Assembly (NCBI GenBank): GCA_905199225.1
Contig: CAJKFS010000005.1
Location: forward strand, 1 to 64,000
Direction: 5' to 3'
DNA: 64,000 bases
DNA from: an uncultured Collinsella sp.
GTDB taxonomy: Bacteria > Actinomycetota > Coriobacteriia > Coriobacteriales > Coriobacteriaceae
Shown: piece by piece, positions 42,887 to 50,543 of the stretch
Layout: every line of letters starts with the position of its first letter
How positions within the stretch are numbered: the first letter of the stretch is position 1
Position numbers and translations under genes: made by a program
The notes under the pieces: model-generated
What the model saw: only the letters and a program-made list of their open reading frames with translations
Database searches by the model: none
Told to the model about the DNA's origin: nothing

Positions 42887-43618
42887 ATGGCGATCGGAGC
42901 GCGTAAGCAACCGCTGTACGATCAGCTGGTCGATATTCTGACCGAAAAGATTGACCATGAATATCGCGCCGGTGACATGATTCCTTCCGAGCGCGAACTT
43001 TCGGAGCGCTATGGTCTCTCGCGCACTACGGTACGCCTGGCTCTGCAGGAACTGGAGCGTTTAGGACTGGTGGTTCGGCAGCACGGTCGCGGTACCTTTG
43101 TGACCGACCGTTCGGCAAAAGCAACCAATCTTATGCAGTCCTACAGCTTTACCGAGCAGATGCGCGCGATGGGTCGAGAACCCGAGACCACGATTCTCGA
43201 GTTTTGCGAGATGGAGGCCGATAAGAATCTGGCCGAGCATATGGGATTGCGCATCGGTGATCGCATTTTTAAGCTCAAGCGCCTTCGCTCTGCCGACAAC
43301 ATGCCCATGATGGTCGAACGCAGCTATCTACCGGTTCGTCAATTTCTGTCCCTAAAGCGACCGCTGCTGGAGCGTAAGCCGCTTTACGATGTGATTGAGC
43401 AGGACTTTCAGCAAAAGATTCGCGTGGCCGAAGAGGAGTTCTATGCGAGCATAGCCCGTCCCACCGATGCCCACCTTTTGGGAATTGTCGAGGGCTCGCC
43501 TGTGCTCGATTTGGTCAGGACTACGTATAACGAGTCAAACGAGGTAGTGGAGTACACACTCTCGGTTGCTCGTGCCGATCAGTTTAAATACAAGGTTTAC
43601 CACCAGCGCAGTAACTAG
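42887..43618 (+). CDS. GntR-family regulator, NagR/DasR-like (probable AgaR)
   Basis: A 243-residue transcription factor. The winged-helix region is QLVDILTEKIDHEYRAGDMIPSERELSERYGLSRTTVRLALQELERLGLVVRQHGRGTFV. The UTRA effector domain follows with RLRSADNMPMMVERSYLP and a C-terminal EYTLSVARADQFKYKVYHQ. This layout is that of NagR/DasR, which sense amino-sugar phosphates. It lies between the PTS operon and agaS, and an inverted repeat of the NagR/DasR type (TGGTTACTACCAG) precedes both. AGGGAGG is upstream of the ATG. Confidence 0.9.
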   Translation: MAIGARKQPLYDQLVDILTEKIDHEYRAGDMIPSERELSERYGLSRTTVRLALQELERLGLVVRQHGRGTFVTDRSAKATNLMQSYSFTEQMRAMGREPETTILEFCEMEADKNLAEHMGLRIGDRIFKLKRLRSADNMPMMVERSYLPVRQFLSLKRPLLERKPLYDVIEQDFQQKIRVAEEEFYASIARPTDAHLLGIVEGSPVLDLVRTTYNESNEVVEYTLSVARADQFKYKVYHQRSN

Positions 43619-43657
43619 TGCTCGCATCGTTTCCATATGGTGATTCTTTGCATTTAA

Positions 43658-43693
43658 CTGGTTACTACCAGATAACCAACCGAAGTGTATAAT
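43658..43693 (+). promoter_or_regulatory. agaS promoter with GntR-type operator
   Basis: CTGGT-TACT-ACCAG (43658-43671) is an exact inverted repeat sharing 13 consecutive bases with 39366-39378. A perfect TATAAT -10 box is at 43688-43693. The operator would overlap or abut the -35 region, which fits repression. Confidence 0.7.
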
Positions 43694-43732
43694 TGCACGT
43701 CAGAGGATTACTTCTAGAGAGAGGTATTAGAA

Positions 43733-44899
43733 ATGTTCGAGAAGAGTGTCGAGGAGCTCACCGAGCTCGGCGCCCAGATCACCACGGCCGAGATTGCTCA
43801 GCAGCCCGAGCTTTGGCGTGATACGCTCAACATCTATCGCGAGAACAAGGAGGCCATCGAGGCCTTCCTGGCCGAGGCTCGCGCTATGGGTGAGGGTCGT
43901 CTGTCCGTTGTCTTCACCGGTGCCGGTACGTCCGACTACGTTGGCGATACCTGCGCCCCGTACCTGCGTCACGCTGGCAACACTGATCTCTACGACTTTA
44001 AGCCCATCGCCACGACCGACATCGTGAGCGCCCCGCGCGACTTCCTGCGCGCCGAGGATCCCACGCTCGTGGTTTCCTTTGCCCGCTCTGGCAACAGCCC
44101 CGAGAGCCTTGCCGCCGTTGCCGTTGCCAAGGAGCTCGTCCACAACGTCAAGTTCCTCAACATCACCTGCGCTCCCGAGGGCAAGCTTGCCGTCGAGTCT
44201 GCCGATGATCCCAATGCGCTGACGCTGCTCATTCCGCGCGCCAACGACAAGGGCTTCGCCATGACCGGTTCTTATTCCTGCATGACCCTGCTCTCCACCC
44301 TTATTTTCGACACTGCCTCTGACGAGCAGAAGGCCGAGTGGGTCGAGACGATTGCCAAGATGGGCGAGGAGGTCATCTCCCGTGAGCCCGAGATCGCCGA
44401 TTACCTGGCTGGCGATTTCAACCGCGTGACCTACTTGGGTTCTGGCTCCTTCGGTGGCCTTGCTCAGGAGAGCCAGCTCAAGATCCTCGAGCTCGCTCAC
44501 GGTCTGGTCGCTACTTCCTACGACACCTCCATGGGCTATCGTCACGGACCTAAGTCCTTCGTCGACGATAAGACGCTCGTCTTCGTGTTCGTCAACAACG
44601 ACGCCTACACCCGTCAGTACGACATCGACATCCTCAACGAGATCGGTGGCGACGAGATCGCTCAGCACACCATCGCCGTTCAGCAGGAAGGTGCCACCGT
44701 CTATGAGGGTGAGTCCTTCACCTTTAAGGGCTACGAGGCACTTCCCGAGGGTTACCTTGCTCTGCCGTTCGTGATGTTTGCCCAGGCTATCAGCCTGCTC
44801 AACTCCGTCCGCGTGGGCAACACGCCCGATACGCCGAGCCCCACCGGCACGGTCAACCGCGTGGTTAAGGGCGTGACGATTCACCCCTTCACCGCTTAA
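43733..44899 (+). CDS. agaS: Galactosamine-6-phosphate deaminase/isomerase AgaS (SIS domains)
   Basis: A 388-residue cytoplasmic enzyme with two SIS domains: VVFTGAGTSDYVGDT and VVSFARSGNSPESLAAV in the first, and YLGSGSFGGLAQESQLKILELAHGLVATSYDTSMGYRHGPKSF in the second. AgaS converts galactosamine-6-phosphate to tagatose-6-phosphate with loss of ammonia in the E. coli pathway. GAGAGG lies upstream of the ATG. The operator and TATAAT promoter sit directly before it. Neighbours encode the PTS, NagA and a sugar-phosphate kinase, matching the pathway order. Confidence 0.93.
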   Translation: MFEKSVEELTELGAQITTAEIAQQPELWRDTLNIYRENKEAIEAFLAEARAMGEGRLSVVFTGAGTSDYVGDTCAPYLRHAGNTDLYDFKPIATTDIVSAPRDFLRAEDPTLVVSFARSGNSPESLAAVAVAKELVHNVKFLNITCAPEGKLAVESADDPNALTLLIPRANDKGFAMTGSYSCMTLLSTLIFDTASDEQKAEWVETIAKMGEEVISREPEIADYLAGDFNRVTYLGSGSFGGLAQESQLKILELAHGLVATSYDTSMGYRHGPKSFVDDKTLVFVFVNNDAYTRQYDIDILNEIGGDEIAQHTIAVQQEGATVYEGESFTFKGYEALPEGYLALPFVMFAQAISLLNSVRVGNTPDTPSPTGTVNRVVKGVTIHPFTA

Positions 44900-44917
44900 T
44901 CGCGTCCCCCTGTAAGG

Positions 44918-44954
44918 GCGCCCGTCCGCTCATAACGGCGGGCGGGCGCTTTTT
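44918..44954 (+). terminator. Terminator after agaS
   Basis: GC-rich 12-base arms at 44918-44929 and 44938-44949 with one mismatch, followed by five T residues. Confidence 0.8.
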
Positions 44955-45016
44955 GTTTTACGTGAGCTGGGTATAAGCATTACCACAGTCAACTGCTTTA
45001 GAAGCGAGGAGTGCAT

Positions 45017-46186
45017 ATGAGCACGTACGCAATTAAGGCTGACAAGTTCTTCTTGCCGGCAGGCCCGCAACTGGGCGGCTATCTTATGGTCGAGGATGGC
45101 GTTTTTGGCGCCTGGCAGGCCGACGAGCCCTCTTGCGAGATTAAGGACTACACGGGATCGTGGATCGCACCGGGTATGGTCGATACTCACATCCATGGCT
45201 TCTACAACCACTCAACTACCGATAACGATCCCGAGGGCATCGATATCAGCTCAACCGAGCTCGCCCGTCGCGGTACCACCAGCTGGCTGCCCACGACGTT
45301 CACCGATGGCGTCGAACAGATCAAGGACGCCTGCGCTGCTATCGCCAAGGCGGACGAGGGCCGCGGCCCCGACTTCTGCGGTGCCCGCATTCAGGGCATC
45401 TACCTGGAGGGCCCCTTCTTTACCATGAAGCACGTGGGCGCGCAGAACCCCGCTTACCTGATTGACCCCTCCGAGGAGGTTTTCGACCAGTGGCAGGAGG
45501 CTGCGGGCGGTCGCATCGTTAAGAGCGCCATGGCCGCCGAGCGCGACGGTGCCGCTGCTTATGCGGCTGCTCTGAACGCCAAGGGCGTGGTGACCAGCAT
45601 CGGTCACTCCGACGCCACCTACGATGAGTGCATCGCCGCTATCAATGCCGGTGCCAGCTGCTTTACGCATACCTATAACGGCCAGCGCGGTCTGCATCAC
45701 CGTGAGCCCGGTGTCGTGGGTGCTGCCATGTCCACGCCCGAGACCTACGCCGAGATCATCTGTGACGGCAAGCACGTAAACCCTGCCGCCATCAAGGCAC
45801 TGCTGCAGGCAAAGGGCTGGCAGCACACGGTGCTCATCACCGACTGCCTGGGCTGCGGCGGCATGCCCGAGGGCAGCTACACCAGTGGTGGCATGGACGT
45901 CATCATGAAGGACAACCTGTGCTGGCTCGCCGACGGCAAAAGCATTGCCGGCTCGGTGCTCACGCTTGCCCAGGGCGTCAAGAACATTGTCGATTGGGGC
46001 ATCGCCAGCGCTGATATCGCCATTCGCATGGCAACCGAGGTGCCGGCTCGCTCTGCGCACATCGAGGATAAGTGCGGCAGCATCATGCCGGGTCGCGACG
46101 CCGACTTTGTCGTGTTCGACCATGAGCTCACCCTCGTCGAGACGTATGTTGGCGGCCAGAGCGTCGGCAACGCCTTTACCGATTAA
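45017..46186 (+). CDS. nagA: N-acetylgalactosamine/glucosamine-6-phosphate deacetylase
   Basis: A 389-residue amidohydrolase removing the acetyl group from an N-acetylhexosamine-6-phosphate. Metal and substrate motifs are PGMVDTHIHG, YLEGPFF, SIGHSDATYDE, CFTHTYNGQRGLHHREPG and a C-terminal GSIMPGRDADFVVFD. Position next to agaS argues for the GalNAc-6-phosphate version (AgaA), but sequence alone cannot separate the two substrates. The ATG at 45017 has GAGGAG five bases upstream. A remnant of a second copy's 3' end lies at 48913. Confidence 0.92.
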   Translation: MSTYAIKADKFFLPAGPQLGGYLMVEDGVFGAWQADEPSCEIKDYTGSWIAPGMVDTHIHGFYNHSTTDNDPEGIDISSTELARRGTTSWLPTTFTDGVEQIKDACAAIAKADEGRGPDFCGARIQGIYLEGPFFTMKHVGAQNPAYLIDPSEEVFDQWQEAAGGRIVKSAMAAERDGAAAYAAALNAKGVVTSIGHSDATYDECIAAINAGASCFTHTYNGQRGLHHREPGVVGAAMSTPETYAEIICDGKHVNPAAIKALLQAKGWQHTVLITDCLGCGGMPEGSYTSGGMDVIMKDNLCWLADGKSIAGSVLTLAQGVKNIVDWGIASADIAIRMATEVPARSAHIEDKCGSIMPGRDADFVVFDHELTLVETYVGGQSVGNAFTD

Positions 46187-46198
46187 CGATAGAAAAAG

Positions 46199-46230
46199 AC
46201 GGCGGGCCCGAATCTGCTCGGACCCGCCGT
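46199..46230. terminator. Bidirectional terminator between nagA and the flavodoxin gene
   Basis: Arms 46199-46211 and 46218-46230 form a 13-bp stem with one mismatch. An A-run at 46192-46198 supplies a T-run for the minus-strand gene. Confidence 0.8.
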
Positions 46231-46261
46231 ATGGGTTAAACGCTCAAAAGCACCTTAACAG

Positions 46262-46846
46262 TTACAGCTTGTTAACGATCTTCTTTGCCGTGCGCTTGAC
46301 GCCGGCCACAAGACCCCCCGCGGGATGCTCCTTTTCGTATGCTAGACGCTTCTCGCGCTTGGCGTACTCTTCGACGATGATGTCGCCATACTCGTCTTCG
46401 ATCTTGTCGAAGAAGTCGACGGCGCCCTTAATTTCCTCAGCGGTCGGGTGTCCCTTCTGGACGCCGCCGGTGAGTTTGAACGGCCCCCACGTATCAAAGC
46501 CGGGACAGCCGTAGACGCCCATAAAGATGGCCTGCCTCATGCGGCAGATGCCATCGATATCCTTGCCGTACCACTTGTTTTTGCCACCGTAGGTCATAAG
46601 GCCAAACACCTTGTCCTGCGGCTGCAGCACGTTCGTGAGCACGCGTGCCATGTCCTTGTCGATCTCGGAGTAATAGATGCCCGTGGCGACACCGATCAGA
46701 TGGTATTCGTGCAGGTCGGGGTACTCGTTTTTACCGAGTGACTTCACGTCGAGGGTATCGATCTCGGGGTGCGCCTCGACGATGGCGTCCACGAGCTTTT
46801 TCGTATTGCCGTGGTGGTGTGAGGCATAAAGGATGATGGTTCGCAT
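46262..46846 (-). CDS. Flavodoxin-domain protein
   Basis: A 194-residue protein. The N-terminal TIILYASHHHGNTKKLVDAI is a flavodoxin FMN-phosphate loop variant, followed by YHLIGVATGIYYSEIDKDM and VFGLMTYGGKNKWYGKD for the isoalloxazine-contacting loops. A basic C-terminus (GVKRTAKKIVNKL) may be a surface tail. The role, electron transfer or a flavin-dependent reductase, is unknown. The frame is open far upstream, but the family start and an AAAGG nine bases before select the ATG at 46846. It is convergent with nagA and interrupts the sugar locus. Confidence 0.88.
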   Translation of the reverse strand: MRTIILYASHHHGNTKKLVDAIVEAHPEIDTLDVKSLGKNEYPDLHEYHLIGVATGIYYSEIDKDMARVLTNVLQPQDKVFGLMTYGGKNKWYGKDIDGICRMRQAIFMGVYGCPGFDTWGPFKLTGGVQKGHPTAEEIKGAVDFFDKIEDEYGDIIVEEYAKREKRLAYEKEHPAGGLVAGVKRTAKKIVNKL

Positions 46847-47002
46847 AAGAAGGCCTTTCAGCTGTAATTGCATCAATGTCTGTATGGTACCCCGTTGCAT
46901 GGCTGGGAAACCGGACGCATCGATGAACGTGCGGGTTTGTCCTTTGGTCAGGGCCGAGACGGGTTCTTGCGAGCAAAAAGCAGTTGTTCGAAAGGATGGA
47001 CA

Positions 47003-47884
47003 ATGGAATACGCTCTCTCCAACGATTCGATTTCTATCAAGGTCTCCACGGCCGGTGGTTCGTTTACCTCGATTGAGGCTGGAGATCGCGAGTACTTGTG
47101 GCAGGGCGATCCCGCCGTGTGGTCCGGCCAGGCACCGATTTGCTTCCCGATTTGCGGAGGTTTGCGCGATAATAGCGCCATGACGTTTGCCGGACATCAT
47201 GTGAAGCTCGCCCGCCATGGGTTTGCGCGCAAACAGGAGTGGAAGCTGCTGAGCCAGAGCGAGAACGAGCTGGCGATGTGCCTGGCTTCGGAGGATAACG
47301 CCGCGCTGCTGAGCGATTATCCGTATCCGTTTAAGCTTGTCGCCCGCTATACGCTCGAGGACGCCGCCGTGCGCGTCTCCTATGAGGTTACCAACGAGGG
47401 CACCGAGGACATGCCTTTCTTTATCGGTGGACACCCCGGCTTTAGGTGCCCGCTCGATGAGGGCGAGGCCTATACGGACTACGAGTTGCGTTTTGAGAAA
47501 GACGAGGCTGCTGAGCTTTGCGCTGCCGTCCCCTCGACTGGCTTGATTGACGTGACCAACCGCTCCAAGAACCCCATGGTGGGAAAGACGCTGCCTCTGT
47601 CACATGAGCTCTTCGATTTTGCGGAGACCATCTTTGACGTGCTCGAGAGCCGTCAGGTCACGCTTTCCAAAAAGGGCGAGGACAAGGGTGTTCGCCTGAG
47701 CTTTGAGGGCTTCCCGTACCTCATTGTGTGGAGCAAGCCCGAGGGTGATTTTGTGGCAGTTGAGCCCTGGGGCGGTCTTTCGACCTGCTCCGATGAGGAC
47801 GACGTGCTTGAGCACAAGCGCGGCTGCCTTATCGCCAAGCCCAAAGAAACCATCGTGCGCTCGTTCACAATCGAGATTCTGTAG
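47003..47884 (+). CDS. Aldose 1-epimerase-family protein (LacX-like)
   Basis: A 293-residue beta-sandwich protein of the galactose-mutarotase-like superfamily. WQGDPAVWSGQAPICFPICGGLRDN, HGFARKQEWKL, FFIGGHPGFRCPL and the C-terminal VWSKPEGDFVAVEPWGGLSTC are recognisable. LacX-type members occur in tagatose/galactose operons and probably convert sugar or sugar-phosphate anomers. AAAGGA precedes the ATG at 47003. It is followed after 59 bases by the kinase gene and likely shares its transcript. Confidence 0.9.
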   Translation: MEYALSNDSISIKVSTAGGSFTSIEAGDREYLWQGDPAVWSGQAPICFPICGGLRDNSAMTFAGHHVKLARHGFARKQEWKLLSQSENELAMCLASEDNAALLSDYPYPFKLVARYTLEDAAVRVSYEVTNEGTEDMPFFIGGHPGFRCPLDEGEAYTDYELRFEKDEAAELCAAVPSTGLIDVTNRSKNPMVGKTLPLSHELFDFAETIFDVLESRQVTLSKKGEDKGVRLSFEGFPYLIVWSKPEGDFVAVEPWGGLSTCSDEDDVLEHKRGCLIAKPKETIVRSFTIEIL

Positions 47885-47943
47885 TCGCATGTAGCCAATT
47901 CGTTTTGCAAGGCATAAGGAGCCTGCGAGATAAGGAGCTAGAA

Positions 47944-48879
47944 ATGATCCTCACCGTTACGATGAACCCGTCCGTCGATACGCGCTATCAGCTCGATGAG
48001 CTCATTATCGACGACGTCAACCGCGTGACGCCCGAAAAGACCGCCGGCGGTAAGGGCCTCAACGTGGCCCGCGTCCTGGGCCAGCTGGGCGACGATGTCG
48101 TGGCAACCGGCTTGCTTGGTGGTCATATGGGCGCCTATATGGCCGAGCTCATGGATGCTAACGGCATTAAGAATGATTTTGTGCCCATCAAGGGCGAGAC
48201 TCGCATTTGTCTCAACATCCTCCACGCCGGCAACCAGACCGAGCTGCTCGAGAGCGGCCCGACGATTGCCCCCGAGGAGCTCGATGCCTTTACCGCCAAG
48301 TTCGCCGAGCTTGCGAGCAAGGCCGATGTCGTTACCATCTCGGGTTCGCTGCCCCGCGGCGTCGAGGCGGACTACTACGCTAAGATCACGGGCATTGCAG
48401 AGAACGCCGGCGCCAAGGTGCTGCTCGATACCTCGGGCGCCTCGCTCGAGGCTGCGCTCAAGTCCGAGGTCAAGCCTGAGCTGGTTAAGCCTAACCTGAC
48501 CGAAATTAACGGCCTTCTGGGCACGAGCTTTACCACCGACGATGTGGACGAGCTCCGCGCCGCGCTCGCTTCTGACGCCCGCTTCTCCGATATCCCCTGG
48601 GTCGTCGTGTCCATGGGCGCTGCCGGCTCCGTTGGCTTCCACAATGGCCGTGCGTTCCGCGCAAAGACGCCCGATATCCCTGCCGTTAACGCAACGGGCT
48701 CTGGTGACTCCACTATCGCAGGCTTCGCGCATGCCATCGCTGCTGGCGCAGACGACGAGACGGTGCTGCGAACCGCCAACACTTGCGGCAAGCTCAACGC
48801 CATGGATCCTATGACCGGCCATCTGGTCATGGACCGTTGGGACGAGGTCTACAACGGCGTTGTCGTGACCGAGCTGTAA
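47944..48879 (+). CDS. PfkB-family hexose-phosphate kinase, tagatose-6-phosphate kinase/1-phosphofructokinase type
   Basis: A 311-residue sugar-phosphate kinase. LTVTMNPSVDTRYQLDEL, PEKTAGGKGLNVARVLGQLG (substrate signature) and the C-terminal AVNATGSGDSTIAGFAHA (PfkB signature 2 with catalytic Asp) are clear. Position after agaS and nagA points to tagatose-6-phosphate as substrate, giving tagatose-1,6-bisphosphate; fructose-1-phosphate is the alternative. No aldolase gene is in the window. AAGGAG is six bases before the ATG. Confidence 0.92.
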   Translation: MILTVTMNPSVDTRYQLDELIIDDVNRVTPEKTAGGKGLNVARVLGQLGDDVVATGLLGGHMGAYMAELMDANGIKNDFVPIKGETRICLNILHAGNQTELLESGPTIAPEELDAFTAKFAELASKADVVTISGSLPRGVEADYYAKITGIAENAGAKVLLDTSGASLEAALKSEVKPELVKPNLTEINGLLGTSFTTDDVDELRAALASDARFSDIPWVVVSMGAAGSVGFHNGRAFRAKTPDIPAVNATGSGDSTIAGFAHAIAAGADDETVLRTANTCGKLNAMDPMTGHLVMDRWDEVYNGVVVTEL

Positions 48880-48912
48880 GGGCTTGGGCGTCGGTCCCGG
48901 CATCGCTTGCTA

Positions 48913-49044
48913 GCTCATGTCGACGACAAGTGCGATAGCATTATGTCGGGGCGCGACGCCGACGTTGTCGTGTTCAATCCCGACCTTACCCTGGTCGAGA
49001 CGTATGTGGGCGGCAACAGCGTCGGTAACGCGTTTATCGAGTAG
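48913..49044 (+). pseudogene. 3' remnant of a second nagA copy
   Basis: Forty-three codons plus a TAG encode HVDDKCDSIMSGRDADVVV then LTLVETYVGGNSVGNAF, almost the same as the last 43 residues of the intact NagA at 45017 (HIEDKCGSIMPGRDADFVV, LTLVETYVGGQSVGNAF). No start codon or 5' part is present. It sits between the kinase gene and yhcH, so it probably marks a recombination or deletion joint. Confidence 0.9.
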
Positions 49045-49076
49045 CCGCCAAAGAAACGATCCGAGAGGGGATTTAG

Positions 49077-49550
49077 ATGATTTACGGTGCATTGGGCGAT
49101 ATCGAGGAATACCGCGGAATGCTCAAGGGCCTCGATGTGCTGATTGACTGGCTCGAGGAGAACGATCCGGCGCAGCTCGAGGTAGGCAGCCATCCGATTC
49201 TGGGCGACAAGGTCTATGCGAACGTCATGGCTCCCACGACGCGTCCCGAGGCCGAGGCTCACTATGAGACGCATCAGCGCTATCACGACCTGCAGATCGA
49301 TGTCGAGGGTCGCGAGGCCTTTAAGGTCGCTACGGGCAGCTTGACGCTGGTCCAGGAGTTTGACGAGAAGGACGACTACGATCTGGTCGATTCCGACGCC
49401 TCGATCGCCGGCGATCTTGCTGACGATAAGTTTGCACTGTTCGTTGCCGGCGAGCCTCATATGCCCACGCTCGAGTTCCCGGACGATGGCGCGCAGCCGG
49501 TCAAGAAGATCTGCTTTAAGCTGCTTGCAGATGCTTACTGGGAAGAGTAA
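49077..49550 (+). CDS. YhcH/YjgK/YiaL-family sugar anomerase-like protein
   Basis: A 157-residue cupin-fold protein of the YhcH (DUF386) family: MIYGALGDIEEYRG, HPILGDKVYANVM, YETHQRYHDLQIDVEGREAF and a C-terminal KKICFKLLAD. The two His in ETHQRYHDLQ are likely metal ligands. Related proteins are thought to open or epimerise sialic-acid or hexosamine rings. AGAGGGG lies upstream of the ATG. It closes the amino-sugar locus. Confidence 0.92.
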   Translation: MIYGALGDIEEYRGMLKGLDVLIDWLEENDPAQLEVGSHPILGDKVYANVMAPTTRPEAEAHYETHQRYHDLQIDVEGREAFKVATGSLTLVQEFDEKDDYDLVDSDASIAGDLADDKFALFVAGEPHMPTLEFPDDGAQPVKKICFKLLADAYWEE

Positions 49551-49596
49551 CGAACTGCTCGTGAGCTAGCGTGATTTCCCTTGGGGAACGCGTTTG

Positions 49597-49642
49597 AGCC
49601 CCGCTGATCGCGGTCCCCTTGGGGATTGCGGTTGGCGGGGCT
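49597..49642 (+). terminator. Hairpin after the yhcH-type gene
   Basis: AGCCCCGC at 49597 pairs with GCGGGGCT ending at 49642, and the inner bases continue the stem imperfectly. A TTGTTGTT tail follows. Confidence 0.7.
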
Positions 49643-49712
49643 TGTTGTTGAGTAGGGGAGTTGCCGACGGCGTTGTGCTTGGATTGGCGGATGCGCGCTC
49701 GAAATCGGCAAC

Positions 49713-49735
49713 AAAAAAGCCGCCCAAAGGCGGCT
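49713..49735 (-). terminator. Terminator of tRNA-Thr
   Basis: On the minus strand AGCCGCC/GGCGGCT (49718-49724 with 49729-49735) is followed by six T residues, 12 bases past the tRNA 3' end. Confidence 0.85.
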
Positions 49736-49746
49736 GTCTTGTGCAA

Positions 49747-49822
49747 TGGAGCCAGCGACCGGGCTCGAACCGGTGACCCCCGCTTTACGAGAGCGGTGCT
49801 CTACCAACTGAGCTACGCTGGC
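49747..49822 (-). tRNA. tRNA-Thr (anticodon CGT)
   Basis: A 76-base cloverleaf on the minus strand with a GCCAGCG acceptor arm pairing with CGCTGGC, D-arm TAGCTCAGTTGGTAGAGC, anticodon arm CCGCT-CTCGTAA-AGCGG, and T-arm ACCGG-TTCGAGC-CCGGT. CCA is encoded. The anticodon CGT reads ACG codons for threonine. Confidence 0.97.
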
Positions 49823-49979
49823 GGCCATGTGATGACGCAACTGAGGCGTCAACGGCTGTCTATGATACGGGACATCGCACATCCGCGCAAGGGTTCTGAC
49901 GGCTTTTCTCACTTTAAATGCACTAATATTGGAGACGTGATGTCTTGCTCTTACGGGTCTCAAAGAGAATGGGGCAGCG

Positions 49980-50459
49980 ATGGCTCAACCCAAGATTCTT
50001 CTCACACGCATCGATGACCGGTTTATTTACGGGCAAGACGTTGAGCTGTGGAATGAGGCGACTGGTTCCAACCTTGTCCTGATCGTCAACGATGAGATCG
50101 CGGCGGATTCGCGCCAATGGGCACCCATGAGGGTGGCGGCGCCAGAAGGCGTTTGGACGCGGTTTTTCTCGGTGCAAAGGACTGTCGACATCATTCATAC
50201 CGCAACGTCGCGCCAGTTGATTCAGATCATGGTGGCCTCACCCGCCGATGCGCTCGCGCTGGTTAAGGGCGGCGTGCCCATCACCAAGATCAGCATCGGT
50301 CACATGCAGGCAGGGGAGGGCAAGCGCCCCATAACGCCCGCAGTCGCCGTGGACGGCGCAGACGTCGCTGCTCTCAGAGAGCTGCAAAAGCTCGGAGTAG
50401 AGCTGGAAATCCGCTATCTCCCCAGCTCCAATCCCGACCCCATTCAACTAGTCATTTAA
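49980..50459 (+). CDS. Orphan PTS mannose-family IIB paralogue lacking the active His
   Basis: A 159-residue homologue of the IIB at 40256, sharing TRFFSVQRTVDII, VKGGVPITKISIGHMQ and LQKLGVELEIRYLPS. The phosphorylation loop reads RIDDRFIYGQD where active members have RIDNRLVHGQV, so the catalytic His is Tyr. It cannot act as a normal phosphocarrier. The rest of the sequence is intact and without frameshifts, which argues for selection on some other role, perhaps regulatory. No IIC/IID genes are adjacent. The ribosome-binding site (GGGG before GCAGCG) is weak. Confidence 0.88.
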   Translation: MAQPKILLTRIDDRFIYGQDVELWNEATGSNLVLIVNDEIAADSRQWAPMRVAAPEGVWTRFFSVQRTVDIIHTATSRQLIQIMVASPADALALVKGGVPITKISIGHMQAGEGKRPITPAVAVDGADVAALRELQKLGVELEIRYLPSSNPDPIQLVI

Positions 50460-50478
50460 GAACGTCCCCAATGACTAG
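50448..50478. repeat. Dispersed short repeat, copy 2, overlapping a stop codon
   Basis: The core 50450-50476 matches 22662-22688 inverted with one mismatch. The ends CTAGTCAT and ATGACTAG are exact inverted repeats. It covers the last four codons of the IIB paralogue, so the element supplied that gene's C-terminus. Confidence 0.7.
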
Positions 50479-50543
50479 GCAGCAAAGCGCCCGTCGGCGG
50501 TGGTGCCGGCGGGCGCTGCTGTGCGATATGTCGCGTTGTGGGC

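Noticed and set aside
46847..47434. A 196-residue N-terminal extension of the flavodoxin
   Set aside because: It lies antisense to the aldose-epimerase gene and the flavodoxin fold begins at the ATG at 46846.
49594..49776. A short reading frame across the tRNA-Thr region
   Set aside because: It runs into the tRNA gene and its terminator on the other strand and has no coding features.
49747..49822. tRNA-Thr as an integration site for a genomic island
   Set aside because: No integrase or duplicated tRNA end was found near the gene in this window.
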